A stretch of 64,000 nucleotides of DNA, from assembly GCF_002744735.1 (NCBI RefSeq), contig NZ_KZ319340.1:1312315-1376314 (forward strand), written 5' to 3'. The translations under genes and the position numbers were made by a program. Origin of the DNA: Marinobacter guineae (lineage in GTDB: Bacteria > Pseudomonadota > Gammaproteobacteria > Pseudomonadales > Oleiphilaceae). The notes below the pieces were generated by a model. It was not told the DNA's origin and made no database searches. It saw only the letters and a list, made by a program, of their open reading frames with translations. Shown here piece after piece: positions 8,746-19,124 of the stretch (positions are counted from its first letter, which is position 1; each line of letters begins with the position of its first letter).

Positions 8746-9339
8746 AACCCAGAACTGCCGCCGGAAAAACGCTGTTTCCTGTTTCAACGAAAACAGTTTC
8801 GGTGAAAACAGCCAGGTCTGGGTAATGCCCATCAGGTAGGTGTAACTCAGCAAACCAAGATCCTCTGGATCTTCCTTCGTACTGATCAGCTCACGTTCCA
8901 CAGCCTGGCCGACCAGATCCCGGAACAACCCGATAATAGACTTCGTCAGCGCCCGCTCCCGTTTGAGCGTCCGGCTCATGCCGTCGGTCAGTTCGGTTTT
9001 GTTCAATAGAATCTCAAAAGACTGCCGGTATTTCCTGTCATTGGCCAGCAAACCCAGCCATCGTTCAATGAAATGATCCATGGCCTCAACCGGTGTTTCA
9101 CGCATCGACGCGCATTCGGCGACCAGAGCCACCAGCGGTTCCTGGGAGTAGGCCAATACCGCTTCGTACAAGTCATCCTTGTTTTCAAAGTGCCAGTAAA
9201 TCGGCCCGCGACTGCAACCAGCTTCTTTGGCAATTCGACTCAGGGTCGTAAGAGAGTAACCGTCACGGCTGAAGAGCTTTAGCGCAGCCTCTAATACCGT
9301 CTGGCGGGTTCTCTCAGCATCTTCCTTGGTGCGACGCAT
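8728..9339 (-). CDS. TetR/AcrR-family transcriptional regulator
   Basis: A 203-residue repressor starting MRRTKEDAERTRQ. The DNA-binding domain is clear (FSRDGYSLTTLSRIAKEAG then GPIYWHFENKDDLYEAV), closest to the AcrR/TtgR branch that controls RND efflux pumps; the C-terminal ligand domain is typical in length. The in-frame extension up to 9504 runs through a large hairpin repeat and is not coding. No efflux genes are adjacent, so the target is not evident. Confidence 0.88.
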   Translation of the reverse strand: MRRTKEDAERTRQTVLEAALKLFSRDGYSLTTLSRIAKEAGCSRGPIYWHFENKDDLYEAVLAYSQEPLVALVAECASMRETPVEAMDHFIERWLGLLANDRKYRQSFEILLNKTELTDGMSRTLKRERALTKSIIGLFRDLVGQAVERELISTKEDPEDLGLLSYTYLMGITQTWLFSPKLFSLKQETAFFRRQFWVLLGRD

Positions 9340-9376
9340 AAATGGTTTTTCTCGACGGCTAACTGTGCAGTTGGCA

Positions 9377-9489
9377 GGTTGGTGTGGGGAGGCCTTGCCA
9401 AAACTGTGCGGAGCCATGGATGGCGGAGCCCAAGCGCCCCATGGATGGGCCGAAGGAGCGTGTTTTGGCAAGGCCTCCCCACACCAACC
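9377..9489. repeat. 113-nt perfect-arm hairpin repeat
   Basis: Two 28-nt arms (9377-9404 and 9462-9489) are perfect reverse complements starting GGTTGGTGTGGGGAGG. The 57-nt interior itself carries related CCATGGATGG copies. It lies between the TetR promoter and the terminator of the guanidine operon. It looks like a dispersed extragenic palindrome (REP/BIME or small non-autonomous element) rather than a plain terminator, since no U tract follows. Confidence 0.7.
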
Positions 9490-9505
9490 CACCCCCAAAG
9501 CCACT

Positions 9506-9529
9506 AAAAAAAGGCACGAACATCGTGCC
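9506..9529 (-). terminator. terminator of the guanidine operon
   Basis: On the minus strand a 7-bp stem GGCACGA/TCGTGCC with an ATGTT-type loop is followed by seven U residues, 33 nt after the binding-protein stop codon. Confidence 0.85.
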
Positions 9530-9562
9530 CTTCGGTAGCCAATCAGGCAAGCAAAGATAGAA

Positions 9563-10630
9563 TCAGAGCTCGCCGTCGACAGCCATCACCATGTAGTCAT
9601 CATTAAACCGCAGTTTCACGTTGGCCTCATCACCCATGATGGAGCCATCCGGAAACTCGATGCCAACGAAATCCGGGCTCATGGCACCCTGGCCAAGCAG
9701 ACCCTTGTCGAAGGAGAACTGGCGAACGCTGTCCATGGCTTCCCGGGCTTCCTCGCTATTAATGAAGTCCACCGACATCTGCGGCTCCCAGAACATCTTC
9801 ATACCCGCAAGCTGGGCCTCATACCCGGACTGATCCGTACCGGACAGTTCGCCAAGGAAGGCCCGGGCTTCCTGACCTTCCTCGGAATCGGATGCCAGGA
9901 TGCTCATGGTTTCATACCAGGCGCCGACCAATGCTTTGCCCAGCTTCGGATTGTCGGCGAGGGTCTCGGTGTTCACCAGAGTAAGGTCCTTGATATGGCC
10001 CGGAATCTGACTGGAATCAAACAACTTGGTGGCGCCTGGATAGGTTTCCACTTCGGCCAGCAACGGGTTCCAGGTCGCCACGTGACGAACGCCGTCGGTC
10101 TGGAATGCAGCGACCAGATCGGCATCTGAAATGTTCACCACATCCAGATCCCGCTCGGACAAGCCAACGCTTTCCAGAGCCCGTGCCAGCAGGTAATGAG
10201 AAACTGACAGCTCCACCAGGTGTACGGTTCCGCCTTCCAGTCCTGCGATGGTATCGGCGTCCTTAGACACCAGGCCGTCGTTGCCGTTGGAGTAGTCACC
10301 CACGATCAGGGCGGTGGTATCAATGCCTGACGCAGCGGGAATGGAGAGACCGTCCATGCTGGTGGCCACCACGCCATCAAACTGGCCGGCGGTGAACTGG
10401 TTGATGGATTCGATGTAGTCGTTCACCTGCACGATATCCACCTCGATATCGTACTTCTGCGCCCACTTCTTCATGATTCCGTAGTCCTCGGCATACTGCC
10501 AGGGCACCCAGCCGGCGTAGATGGTCCAGGCGATGCTGAAGGAATCCTTTTCCTCGGCGAGGGCGCCCATGGACAGGGAGGCGGTCAGCAGGCCGGCCGC
10601 CAGACGTTTGTTCAGGTCAGATGTTTTCAT
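9563..10630 (-). CDS. ABC transporter substrate-binding protein (guanidine/urea-carboxylase-associated)
   Basis: A 355-residue periplasmic protein with a signal peptide (MKTSDLNKRLAAGLL...GALA). The mature start (SIAWTIYAGWVPWQYAEDYG) is that of the NitT/TauT binding proteins annotated beside urea carboxylase. It is the last gene of the minus-strand operon, 91 nt after the carboxylase, followed by a strong terminator. Its permease and ATPase are about 5 kb away at 3237-4837 behind a second riboswitch. The ligand is inferred to be guanidine from riboswitch control of both parts. Confidence 0.82.
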   Translation of the reverse strand: MKTSDLNKRLAAGLLTASLSMGALAEEKDSFSIAWTIYAGWVPWQYAEDYGIMKKWAQKYDIEVDIVQVNDYIESINQFTAGQFDGVVATSMDGLSIPAASGIDTTALIVGDYSNGNDGLVSKDADTIAGLEGGTVHLVELSVSHYLLARALESVGLSERDLDVVNISDADLVAAFQTDGVRHVATWNPLLAEVETYPGATKLFDSSQIPGHIKDLTLVNTETLADNPKLGKALVGAWYETMSILASDSEEGQEARAFLGELSGTDQSGYEAQLAGMKMFWEPQMSVDFINSEEAREAMDSVRQFSFDKGLLGQGAMSPDFVGIEFPDGSIMGDEANVKLRFNDDYMVMAVDGEL

Positions 10631-10721
10631 GGTGTCTCTCCTCGGGCCATGCCCGTGTTGGTCGATCTGGTTTTTTAAAGTTGGGATTTGACGTCGGTTT
10701 TGATATCAGGATTGTTGGCAT

Positions 10722-13700
10722 TCATTGGCTGATCTCTTCCACGATCACCACCGGGGTGCCCGGTGAAACCGCCTGGCCTGCTTCCCGGCGCACGTCAACG
10801 ACACGACCGGCGACCGGGCTCAGCAATTCAATTTCCATCTTCATGGACTCGATCACCGCTACCGGCCGCTGGGCTTCGATGGTGTCGCCGGGTTTGACCA
10901 GGCATTCCCACAGGTTGCCGGCCACATGGCTTTCCACCGCGTGCTGGCCCGCCGGCAGGTTGGCGATGTCGTCCTCGCCGGTGTCTTCGATGGGCGCTTC
11001 GGAACTGAAGTTGATCTGCCCGGATTCGATCCAGCGCTGCAGTTCCTCATCGAAGGCCTGTTTGCGCTTGTTGGTGAAGGTCTGGATCCCGTCGGTGTTG
11101 TCGGCAAGAAACTGTTCGTAGTCCTTCAGATTGAAGCGGGTTTCCTCAACGCGGATCGGGTAATCGCCGTTGGGAAAGTCCCGGCGGATCTGTTGCAGTT
11201 CTTCGGCGCTGACCTCGTAGAAGCGCACCTGATCGAAGAACCTCAGCAGCCAGGGCTTGCCTTCCTCGAAGAAGTCGGTGGTGCGGTAGCGATTCCACAT
11301 CTGCAGGGTACGGCCGACAAACTGGTAACCCCCGGGGCCTTCCATGCCGTAGATGCACAGGTAGGCGCCGCCAATGCCCACGGAGTTTTCCGCGGTCCAG
11401 GTGCGGGCCGGGTTGTATTTGGTGGTCACCAGTCGATGACGAGGGTCCAGCGGTGTGGCTACCGGAGCGCCCAGATACACGTCGCCCAGGCCCATCACCA
11501 GATAGCTCGCCTCGAAGAGTGTCTTTTTCACCTCGTCGATGCTGTCCAGCCCGTTGATGCGGCGGATGAATTCCAGGTTGCTCGGGCACCAGGGGGCGTC
11601 CTTGCGCACCGACTGCATGTATTTGGCGATGGCGGTCTGGCAGGCTTCGTCGTCCCAGGACAGGGGCAGGTGCACAATGCGCGCCGGTACGTCCCATTCC
11701 GGCTGTTTTTCCAGTTCCTTCTCGGCACTGATCAGCAGGTCCAGCAGGGTGCGCTGGTTCAGTGTCTGGCTGTCGTAATGCACCTGCAGGGAGCGGATGC
11801 CCGGTGTGAGTTCCAGAATGGCATCGTGGTTCTGTTCCCGCAGCCACAGCATCAGGGCGTGGGCCCGGAAACGCAGGCGGATATCCAGTTCCATGGGGCC
11901 GTATTCCACCAGCACGTAGTTGTCGCCGGCGGCCCGATAGACCACGCCGGTTTCGTGCTCGGTATTGCTGAGCGAGTCCAGAATCGGGGTTTCCGGTTTG
12001 ATGGGCGTGATGTGCGCGGTGGCAGCCGTCAGCGTGGCCACGGATTCGTCCAGCGCTTCCCTCAGGGCAACCGCCTGATCCTGGCTGACCGGCACGAACT
12101 GCACCTTGTCGCCGGCCTTGAGCTGGCCCAGTTTCCAGAGATCGGCGCTGATGACGGTCACCGGGCAGACAAAACCGCCCAGGCTGGGGCCATCAGGGCC
12201 GAGGATCACCGGCATGTCCCCGGTGAAATCCACCGTGCCAACCGCATAGGCGTTGTCGTGGATGTTGGAGGGGTGCATGCCGGCTTCACCGCCGTCGCTT
12301 CGGGCCCATTCCGGTTTCGGGCCGATCAGGCGGACGCCGGTACGGCTGGAATTGTAGTGGATTTCCCATTCGCTGCTAAAGAAGGTGTCGATGTCCTGGC
12401 CGGTGAAATAGTCCGGCGCCCCGTGGGGACCGTAGGTCACGTGTAGTTTCCAGGATTTGCCGATGGTCGGTTTCAGTTCGTTGGGCAGGGTGGTGGCGGT
12501 AACCGGTCGGGTATCGTTCAACCCCAGTACATCTCCCGCCAGGAGGGCGCGGCCGCAGTGGCCGCCAAACTGGCCAAGGGTAAAGGTGCTGCAGGAGGTC
12601 AGGTATTCGGGGCACTCCAGACCGCCACGGAACAGCACATAGGCCCGGGCACCATCGCCAGTGGTGGCGCCGAGTTTCAGGGTGGCGCCGGCGGGTACGT
12701 CAATCACCTGCCAGAAATCTACAAGCTCATCGTTCAGGGTGGCGTCCAGCGCTGCGCCGGTGAGCACCACCTGGGTGGCCCGGTTAAAGCTGAGCACCGG
12801 CCCCTTGAGGGTGATTTCCAGGCCCGGCGCTTTTTCCGGGTTGCCCAGCAGCCGATTCCCGAGCCGGAACGAGTAGCTGTCGAAAGGGCCGGAGGGTGGC
12901 ACACCGATTTCCCAGTAGCCGATCCGTCCGGGGTAATCCTGGATGGTGGTCATGGTGCCGCCACTGAGCACGTCCACGGTGGCTGGCTGGTAGTCAAATT
13001 CATTGAGGGTGCGGGTGAACAGGCGGCCTTCCACAAATCGTGAATCGTCCAGCACCTGGCGCACGTACTTGAGGTTGGTCTCGATGCCGTAGAGCAGGCT
13101 GTCGTCAAGGGCCTGCATCAGCCGCTGACGGGCCGTCTCCCGGTCCTGCTGGTGGACAATGACCTTGGCGAGCATGGGGTCATACAGGGGCGACACTTCC
13201 GTGCCCGGCTGTATCCAGGTGTCGATGCGAAGGCCGTCGTCGTCCGGCCATTCCACATTGGTGAGCAGGCCGGCCCCGGGCTGGAAATCCTTGTTGGGAT
13301 CTTCGGCATAGATCCGCGCCTGAATGGCATGGCCGGAAGCGGTCAGGCTACCACTCAACTCTGCCAGGTCGGGCAGGGTTCCCATCCCCAGCTCCACCAT
13401 CCAGCGCACCAGGTCCACGCCGTAAACCTGTTCGGTCACCCCATGCTCCACCTGTAAGCGGGTGTTCACTTCCAGGAAATAGAACTCGGTGGTATCCGGG
13501 TCGTAGATGAACTCCACCGTTCCGGCGCTGCGGTAGGCGATGCTTTCACCCAGCTGCCGGGCGGTGGTGTGCATGCGGGAGCGGACGTCGTCGGTCAGGC
13601 CCGGCGCCGGCGCTTCCTCGATTACTTTCTGGTTGCGGCGCTGGGCGGAGCAGTCCCGTTCGCCGAGGGCCGCAACCCTGCCTTTGCCATCGCCGAACAG

Positions 13701-14357
13701 CTGCACTTCGATATGGCGGGCATGCTCCACGAATTTTTCCAGGAATACGCCGCTGTTACTGAAGTTGTTCTGGCTCAGGCGCTGCACCGACTCGAAAGTT
13801 TTGCCCAGATCCTCGGCGCTGTAACAGCGGGACATGCCAATGCCACCACCACCGGCGGTGCTTTTCAGCATCACCGGGTAGCCGATGGTTTCGGCCGCCC
13901 TCAGAGCTTCTTCCAGGTCAGTCAGCAGGCCAGTGCCGGGTAACAATGGCACACCGGCGTCCTCGGCAAGGGCCCGGGCCGTGTGCTTGAGACCGAACTG
14001 CTCCATCTGTTCCGGCGTGGGACCAAGAAACACCACACCTTCGGCATCGCAGCGGCGGGCAAAATCCGCATTCTCGCTGAGAAAGCCGTAGCCCGGATGG
14101 ATGGCGCCGGCGCCACTCCTGCGAACAACGTCAAACAGCTTGTCCTGGTCCAGGTAAGTGTCTGCCGCCGAGCCTGCGCCCAGCGACCAGGACTCGTCGG
14201 CCTGTCGCACGTGCAACGAGTCCGCGTCTGCTTCGGCATAGACCGCCACGGAAGTGATGCCCATCTCGCGTAGGGTGCGAATGACCCGGCAGGCGATGGC
14301 CCCGCGATTGGCAATCAGGACTTTGTCGGGGTTATTGAGGGTGCCGTTCAGCTCCAT
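10722..14357 (-). CDS. guanidine (urea-type) carboxylase, biotin-dependent
   Basis: A 1211-residue enzyme that carboxylates guanidine (or urea) with ATP and bicarbonate. In order: biotin carboxylase/ATP-grasp (about 1-450; [13 protein letters not shown], the [15 protein letters not shown] loop, [10 protein letters not shown]), the urea-carboxylase carboxyltransferase region in two parts (about 460-1100; [21 protein letters not shown]), and a C-terminal biotinyl domain (ESMKMEIE). The start at 14357 lies inside the stop region of the preceding gene (10-nt overlap), so the two are coupled. Proteins in operons with these two partner genes and a guanidine-I riboswitch are guanidine carboxylases. 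No allophanate hydrolase is fused or adjacent. Confidence 0.9.
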   Translation of the reverse strand: MELNGTLNNPDKVLIANRGAIACRVIRTLREMGITSVAVYAEADADSLHVRQADESWSLGAGSAADTYLDQDKLFDVVRRSGAGAIHPGYGFLSENADFARRCDAEGVVFLGPTPEQMEQFGLKHTARALAEDAGVPLLPGTGLLTDLEEALRAAETIGYPVMLKSTAGGGGIGMSRCYSAEDLGKTFESVQRLSQNNFSNSGVFLEKFVEHARHIEVQLFGDGKGRVAALGERDCSAQRRNQKVIEEAPAPGLTDDVRSRMHTTARQLGESIAYRSAGTVEFIYDPDTTEFYFLEVNTRLQVEHGVTEQVYGVDLVRWMVELGMGTLPDLAELSGSLTASGHAIQARIYAEDPNKDFQPGAGLLTNVEWPDDDGLRIDTWIQPGTEVSPLYDPMLAKVIVHQQDRETARQRLMQALDDSLLYGIETNLKYVRQVLDDSRFVEGRLFTRTLNEFDYQPATVDVLSGGTMTTIQDYPGRIGYWEIGVPPSGPFDSYSFRLGNRLLGNPEKAPGLEITLKGPVLSFNRATQVVLTGAALDATLNDELVDFWQVIDVPAGATLKLGATTGDGARAYVLFRGGLECPEYLTSCSTFTLGQFGGHCGRALLAGDVLGLNDTRPVTATTLPNELKPTIGKSWKLHVTYGPHGAPDYFTGQDIDTFFSSEWEIHYNSSRTGVRLIGPKPEWARSDGGEAGMHPSNIHDNAYAVGTVDFTGDMPVILGPDGPSLGGFVCPVTVISADLWKLGQLKAGDKVQFVPVSQDQAVALREALDESVATLTAATAHITPIKPETPILDSLSNTEHETGVVYRAAGDNYVLVEYGPMELDIRLRFRAHALMLWLREQNHDAILELTPGIRSLQVHYDSQTLNQRTLLDLLISAEKELEKQPEWDVPARIVHLPLSWDDEACQTAIAKYMQSVRKDAPWCPSNLEFIRRINGLDSIDEVKKTLFEASYLVMGLGDVYLGAPVATPLDPRHRLVTTKYNPARTWTAENSVGIGGAYLCIYGMEGPGGYQFVGRTLQMWNRYRTTDFFEEGKPWLLRFFDQVRFYEVSAEELQQIRRDFPNGDYPIRVEETRFNLKDYEQFLADNTDGIQTFTNKRKQAFDEELQRWIESGQINFSSEAPIEDTGEDDIANLPAGQHAVESHVAGNLWECLVKPGDTIEAQRPVAVIESMKMEIELLSPVAGRVVDVRREAGQAVSPGTPVVIVEEISQ

Positions 14358-14986
14358 ACCAGCACCTCGATCGGTGTGGGGTTCCAGCCGTTGCACGGGT
14401 TGTTCAGTTGCGGGCAGTTGGAAATCATCACCAGCACATCCATCTTCGCTTCCAGCTCCACGTACTTGCCGGCATCGGAAATGCCATCGGCAAAGGTCAG
14501 ACCACCGTCGGCGGTGACCGGCACGTTCATGAAGAAGTTGATATTGTGGGTGATGTCCCGCTTGGTCATGCCCAGTTCTTCATGCTCGGTCACCGCCACC
14601 AGCCAGCTGTCGCGGCAGGAGTGCATGCATTTTTTCTCGAGGGCATAACGGGTGGTGTTGCTCTCCGCCGCACAGGCGCCGCCCAGGGTATCGTGGCGAC
14701 CGCAGGTGTCGGCGGTGATCTCCAGCATCACGTTGTTCTCCGAGGACATCAGCTTCGAGCCGGCGGTCAGGTATACATTGCCCTGGTCGCGGATGGTGTC
14801 CACGGCGCTGTAGCGTTCGGTGGGATTGTGGGCGTTGTAGAACAGGGTGTCAGCAGCCTGGTTACCTTCGAGGTCCAGAATGCGAACGGTCTCGCCGGCC
14901 TTGACCACTTTCAGGAAATACTCGCCTGCCGGTACGGTTTCGCGGAAGGCGGCGTTTTCGGGTTTCAATGCGCTTTGCTTGATCAT
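14348..14986 (-). CDS. carboxyguanidine deiminase-type subunit (UAAP2, DUF1989)
   Basis: A 212-residue protein of the family long called urea-amidolyase-associated protein 2. Members form, with the UAAP1-type partner, a deiminase turning carboxyguanidine into allophanate. Sequence features include [16 protein letters not shown] near residue 40, CGRHDT, and a Cys/His-rich centre ([10 protein letters not shown]) likely to bind metal. It lies 12 nt after the partner gene and overlaps the carboxylase start, so the three are one operon under the riboswitch at 15784-15880. Function follows published work on the family; not tested here. Confidence 0.85.
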   Translation of the reverse strand: MIKQSALKPENAAFRETVPAGEYFLKVVKAGETVRILDLEGNQAADTLFYNAHNPTERYSAVDTIRDQGNVYLTAGSKLMSSENNVMLEITADTCGRHDTLGGACAAESNTTRYALEKKCMHSCRDSWLVAVTEHEELGMTKRDITHNINFFMNVPVTADGGLTFADGISDAGKYVELEAKMDVLVMISNCPQLNNPCNGWNPTPIEVLVWS

Positions 14987-14998
14987 GTCCGGCCTCCG

Positions 14999-15724
14999 TT
15001 ACTGGAACAGGTGGTACAGGGCGTTGTTGGCGAAGGCCCGGGCGGCCTCCGGAGACGAGAGCCTGCAAGGGTCGGCATCGGTCACGGCGGGTGCCTTGAA
15101 CAACTGGTAACGCACGGGATGGCTGGGGTACTCGCTGGCCGGATTCATTGGGTGCGGGCAGGTGTGCAGTACCACGATGGTGTCCATTTCAAAACGCAGG
15201 TCCACCGTTGCACCGGCATGTGAGTGACCGCTGACAAACGCCATGTTGCCGTTGTCGTCGGTCTGCACCTTGCTGAACCAGTTCAGGTTGGCGGTCAGGT
15301 CTTTCTTGCCCAGGCCGTACTTGGCCAGTTCATTCAGAAAGCTGGTGAAGCCGTTGCGGTGGTAGTGGTTGTGGACTTCCTGATAGGTCTTTTTGCCCCA
15401 GCGCTGTTCGACCAGCTCGGCATTGCAGGTGCCGCTGACAGTGTCGTGCCAGCCCAGGTCGTCGCGAACAATGGAAGCGAATACCCGGCCCATATCCGAA
15501 AGCAACACATGGCCCCTGGTCAGCTTAAAGGTGTGCTGGTTCTTCAGGGTGTCCGGCATGTTGTACCGTTCGAGGAGGTTCTCGGGGTTGTACATCAGCA
15601 TACCGACGCTGGCACCGCCGGTTTCGTCAATCAGGCGCAGCACATGGCCACGGCGCATGTTTAAAGACCAGTGGGATCCGCCGGGAATCAGATCGTCGTA
15701 GAGGGGAGCTGCTGTGGATGACAT
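14999..15724 (-). CDS. carboxyguanidine deiminase-type subunit (UAAP1, DUF1989)
   Basis: A 241-residue protein, first gene of the guanidine operon, homologous to the next gene (shared WHDTVSGTCNAE versus [12 protein letters not shown], and a C-terminal LHTCPHPMNPASEY versus [14 protein letters not shown]). Cys and His in those motifs are probable metal or substrate ligands. It starts at 15724 behind AGGAGGAA, 60 nt downstream of the guanidine-I riboswitch. It is expected to act with the UAAP2 subunit on carboxyguanidine. Confidence 0.85.
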   Translation of the reverse strand: MSSTAAPLYDDLIPGGSHWSLNMRRGHVLRLIDETGGASVGMLMYNPENLLERYNMPDTLKNQHTFKLTRGHVLLSDMGRVFASIVRDDLGWHDTVSGTCNAELVEQRWGKKTYQEVHNHYHRNGFTSFLNELAKYGLGKKDLTANLNWFSKVQTDDNGNMAFVSGHSHAGATVDLRFEMDTIVVLHTCPHPMNPASEYPSHPVRYQLFKAPAVTDADPCRLSSPEAARAFANNALYHLFQ

Positions 15725-15783
15725 GGCCTTTTCCTCCTGGCTAGGGCGTATAAAGAAACGAGAGGCGTCAGTAACTGAGCGAT

Positions 15784-15880
15784 CCTCCCGGGCTTTTGTC
15801 CCGCCGTGTAACCTTGGAAAAGGTCGTCAACTCTCGGACCAGTCGTCTGCTTTATTCGATTGCAGACCGGAACCCTAGTT
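15784..15880 (-). promoter_or_regulatory. guanidine-I (ykkC) riboswitch for the carboxylase operon
   Basis: On the minus strand the blocks CTAGGGTTCCGG, a hairpin, CTGGTCCGAGAG, then ACACGGCGGGACAAAAGCCCGGGAG occur in consensus order. It closely matches the copy at 4905-5001, with different sequence in the variable stem. The remainder of the 541-nt gap up to the aldehyde dehydrogenase (15881-16265) must hold two divergent promoters; I see no further clear motif there. Confidence 0.92.
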
Positions 15881-16265
15881 GACTATTGGTCAGATTGTGG
15901 CGCTTTGATTGTGGTTTCAGTAACCTACTCCTCGCTGCGTAACAGGGTTACTGCAGAGTCCATGCCAATTGATAACCAACTGTTTCTGTTGAACTTTAAT
16001 TTTCTGGGCGGAAGGCGAATGCTTCCTGGTGGGGCGAATGCACTAAATCTGTGCGTCGACGAGGGTGGTTGCGGTGCAATATTTATTCGCAGGGGTTTAT
16101 GGGAGCAAAGGCAGTGCTGGCAAGGGTCTTATGCCATCTACTACCAAGGGATGAGTTTTTCACCTCCATCGAATCATTCAACTATCCCGCGCTGGGGTCT
16201 ACATTGAGTGGGTAAACGCGAAAGGCCGCGTTGCCCTGCGACAAACACAACAAGAGGTCGAAACC

Positions 16266-17786
16266 ATGATCTACGCACAACCAGGAAAGGATGGCTCCGT
16301 CGTTTCTTTCAAACCCCGTTACGAGAACTTTATCGGTGGCGAGTGGGTTGCCCCGGTGAAGGGTCAGTATTTCGAGAACATTACACCGGTAACCGGCGAC
16401 GTTATCTGTGAGATTCCCCGCTCTGGCGCTGAAGACATCGATCTTGCCCTGGACGCGGCACACAAGGCTGCACCGGCCTGGGGCAAGACCTCTACCACAG
16501 AGCGCTCCAATATTCTGCTGAAAATTGCCGACCGCATTGAACAGAACATCGAGATGCTGGCGGTCGCCGAAACCTGGGACAACGGCAAGGCCGTGCGTGA
16601 AACCATCAACGCCGACCTGCCCCTGGCGGTGGACCACTTCCGTTATTTCGCCGGCTGTATCCGCGCCCAGGAAGACACCTCCAGTGCCATCGACAACAAC
16701 ACCGTGGCCTATCATTATCACGAGCCACTGGGTGTTGTCGGCCAGATTATTCCCTGGAACTTCCCGCTGCTGATGGCGGTGTGGAAGCTGGCGCCTTGTC
16801 TGGCAGCGGGTAACTGCACAGTGATGAAGCCGGCCGAGCAGACCCCGGCCAGCATCCTGGTCCTGATGGAACTGATCGGCGACCTGCTGCCACCGGGCGT
16901 GATTAACATCGTCAACGGTTACGGCATAGAGGCTGGTCAGGCCCTGGCCACCAGCAAGCGCATTGCCAAAATTGCCTTCACTGGCTCCACGCCGGTGGGC
17001 TCGCACATCCTCAAGTGTGCCGCCGAGAACATCATCCCTTCCACCGTCGAGCTGGGCGGCAAGTCCCCCAACATCTACTTCTCCGACGTGATGCAGGCTG
17101 AGCCGGAATTCATCGACAAGTGTGTGGAAGGCCTGGTACTGGCTTTCTTCAACCAGGGTGAAGTGTGCACCTGTCCGTCCCGGGCTCTGATTCAGGAAGA
17201 CATGTACGACGAATTCATGGCCAAAGTTGTCGAGCGCACCAAAGCTATCAAACGTGGCAACCCGCTGGATACTGACGTGCAGGTGGGTGCCCAGGCCAGC
17301 AAGGAGCAGTTCGACAAGATCATGTCGTATCTGGAAATCGGCAAGCAGGAAGGTGCGGAAGTGCTGACCGGTGGAGGCCGTGAGGAGATGGAAGGGCAGT
17401 ACAACAACGGCTTCTACGTCCAGCCCACGCTGCTGAAAGGCAGGAACGACATGCGTGTGTTCCAGGAAGAAATCTTCGGCCCGGTGGTGGGTGTGACTAC
17501 CTTCAAGGACGAGGAAGAAGCCCTGGCCATCGCCAATGACACCGAGTTTGGTTTGGGTGCCGGCCTCTGGACCCGCGACATCAACCGTGCCTACCGCATG
17601 GGCCGCGCCATCCAGGCAGGCCGTGTATGGACCAACTGTTACCACCAGTATCCGGCCCACGCAGCCTTTGGTGGTTACAAGAAGTCCGGCGTTGGCCGCG
17701 AAAACCACAAGATGGCGCTGGACCACTACCAGCAGACCAAGAACCTGCTGGTCAGCTACGACATCAACCCGCTGGGTTTCTTCTGA
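16266..17786 (+). CDS. exaC: NAD+-dependent aldehyde dehydrogenase (ExaC/AldB type)
   Basis: A 506-residue aldehyde dehydrogenase oxidising acetaldehyde and similar aldehydes to acids. The catalytic Cys is in [12 protein letters not shown], the general-base Glu in VELGGKSPN and the cofactor loop in [19 protein letters not shown] supplies the oxyanion Asn. Length and sequence match the ExaC acetaldehyde dehydrogenases. It would take the aldehyde made by the PQQ dehydrogenase, and pqqA-E follow it. It is monocistronic, ending in its own terminator. Confidence 0.92.
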   Translation: MIYAQPGKDGSVVSFKPRYENFIGGEWVAPVKGQYFENITPVTGDVICEIPRSGAEDIDLALDAAHKAAPAWGKTSTTERSNILLKIADRIEQNIEMLAVAETWDNGKAVRETINADLPLAVDHFRYFAGCIRAQEDTSSAIDNNTVAYHYHEPLGVVGQIIPWNFPLLMAVWKLAPCLAAGNCTVMKPAEQTPASILVLMELIGDLLPPGVINIVNGYGIEAGQALATSKRIAKIAFTGSTPVGSHILKCAAENIIPSTVELGGKSPNIYFSDVMQAEPEFIDKCVEGLVLAFFNQGEVCTCPSRALIQEDMYDEFMAKVVERTKAIKRGNPLDTDVQVGAQASKEQFDKIMSYLEIGKQEGAEVLTGGGREEMEGQYNNGFYVQPTLLKGRNDMRVFQEEIFGPVVGVTTFKDEEEALAIANDTEFGLGAGLWTRDINRAYRMGRAIQAGRVWTNCYHQYPAHAAFGGYKKSGVGRENHKMALDHYQQTKNLLVSYDINPLGFF

Positions 17787-17865
17787 TTCTTTGAGCGGTA
17801 AGCGGGCCTATCCACACGGGCCCGCCTGTGAGTCGGCACATCGGATGTGCACCTTGATCTCTTTT

Positions 17866-17887
17866 GGCCCTTCCCAGGGCCTTTTTT
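17866..17887 (+). terminator. terminator after the aldehyde dehydrogenase
   Basis: Stem GGCCCT/AGGGCC with loop TCCC followed by six T residues. The 281-nt gap from here to pqqA presumably holds the pqq promoter. Confidence 0.85.
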
Positions 17888-18067
17888 CGTTTTCGGCAAT
17901 GGCTAGGTCCGACCCTGCAGTTGCTACAACTTGCGGAGGCCCAAAAACAGTTCCAAAGTACCATATTGACCTCCTATCCCGGTCGACTAGGATGATAAGT
18001 GGGTTATCGGCAATGTCGTTGATTCACCCGCAGTGCGCTAACAACTACGACAACAGAGGTAAGCATT

Positions 18068-18139
18068 ATGTGGACCAAACCAGCTTATGAAGATCTGCGC
18101 ATCGGTTTCGAAGTCACCATGTACTTCGCCAACCGCTGA
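18068..18139 (+). CDS. pqqA: PQQ precursor peptide PqqA
   Basis: A 23-residue peptide beginning [10 protein letters not shown] with the Glu15-x-x-x-Tyr19 pair (EVTMY) whose side chains are cross-linked by PqqE to make pyrroloquinoline quinone. An AGAGGTAA ribosome site precedes it. Length and motif are exactly those of the family. It heads pqqBCDE and is separated from pqqB by a hairpin, allowing more precursor than enzyme to be made. Confidence 0.97.
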   Translation: MWTKPAYEDLRIGFEVTMYFANR

Positions 18140-18147
18140 GTGCTAAG

Positions 18148-18172
18148 ACGGCCAGCCTGAGTTGCTGGCCGT
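18148..18172 (+). terminator. attenuator hairpin between pqqA and pqqB
   Basis: Nine-bp stem ACGGCCAGC/GCTGGCCGT with a 7-nt loop followed by TTTACTTT, 8 nt after the pqqA stop. Partial termination here would give a high pqqA to pqqB-E ratio. Confidence 0.7.
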
Positions 18173-18194
18173 TTTACTTTCGGAGTTTTCAATC

Positions 18195-19124
18195 ATGTTT
18201 ATCCACGTTCTGGGCTCCGCCGCTGGCGGTGGATTTCCCCAGTGGAATTGCAACTGCGCCAACTGCGACGGCTTCCGTAAGGGAGCCCTGAACGCCCGCG
18301 CCCGCACCCAGTCTTCCATCGCCGTCAGTGAAGATGGCGAACACTGGATCCTGTTTAATGCCTCCCCGGACATTCGTGCACAGCTGGCCGCCTTTGACGC
18401 CATGCAGCCGGCTAGAGCGCGCCGGGATACCGGCATTGACGCCATTCTCCTGATGGATAGCCAGGTGGATCACACCACCGGGCTGTTATCGCTTCGTGAG
18501 GGGCTGCCCATGGACGTCTGGTGTACCGAGCAGGTGCATGAGGACCTCAGTGGCGGCTTCCCCCTGTTTACCATGCTCAAACACTGGAATGGTGGCCTGA
18601 ACTGGCGCCGGGTTGAGGCGTCTGAACAGTTGTCGTTTACCATTCCCTGTGCGCCGTCCATCCGGCTTACCGCTATTCCTTTGCTCAGCAATGCGCCCCC
18701 CTATTCACCGCGCAGGGATAATCCGCACCCGGGCGACAACATCGGCATCTTTATGCACGACACCCGCACCGGTCGGAAAGCTCTCTATGCGCCAGGGTTG
18801 GGTGAGCCGGATCAGCGTATCCTGGACTGGATGAAGAAAGCCGATGTGCTGCTGGTCGACGGCACCGTCTGGCACGACGATGAAATGATCCGCCAGGAAG
18901 TGGGCACCAAGACCGGCCAGGCCATGGGACATCTGGCCCAAAGCGGCCCCGGTGGCATGATTGAGGTGCTCGACACCATGCCGGCGAAGCGCAAGATTCT
19001 TATCCATATCAACAATACCAACCCGATCCTGAACGAGGACTCGCCGGAGCGCGCGGAACTGACGCGCCACGGGATTGAGGTGTCCTGGGATGGAATGCAT
19101 ATTGACCTGTCGGGGCAACCATGA
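18195..19124 (+). CDS. pqqB: PQQ biosynthesis protein PqqB
   Basis: A 309-residue metallo-beta-lactamase-fold protein of PQQ synthesis, implicated in hydroxylating the Glu-Tyr intermediate. Motifs: N-terminal [15 protein letters not shown] with the CxCxxC zinc site of PqqB, and the degraded MBL motif [12 protein letters not shown]. The start is at 18195, 22 nt after the attenuator. It overlaps pqqC by 4 nt (ATGA). Confidence 0.96.
   Translation: MFIHVLGSAAGGGFPQWNCNCANCDGFRKGALNARARTQSSIAVSEDGEHWILFNASPDIRAQLAAFDAMQPARARRDTGIDAILLMDSQVDHTTGLLSLREGLPMDVWCTEQVHEDLSGGFPLFTMLKHWNGGLNWRRVEASEQLSFTIPCAPSIRLTAIPLLSNAPPYSPRRDNPHPGDNIGIFMHDTRTGRKALYAPGLGEPDQRILDWMKKADVLLVDGTVWHDDEMIRQEVGTKTGQAMGHLAQSGPGGMIEVLDTMPAKRKILIHINNTNPILNEDSPERAELTRHGIEVSWDGMHIDLSGQP

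Noticed and set aside
16115..16136. Sigma-54 promoter for the aldehyde dehydrogenase (CTGGCAAGGGTCTTATGCC)
   Set aside because: The GG and GC elements are 12 nt apart instead of 10, so it does not fit the -24/-12 rule.
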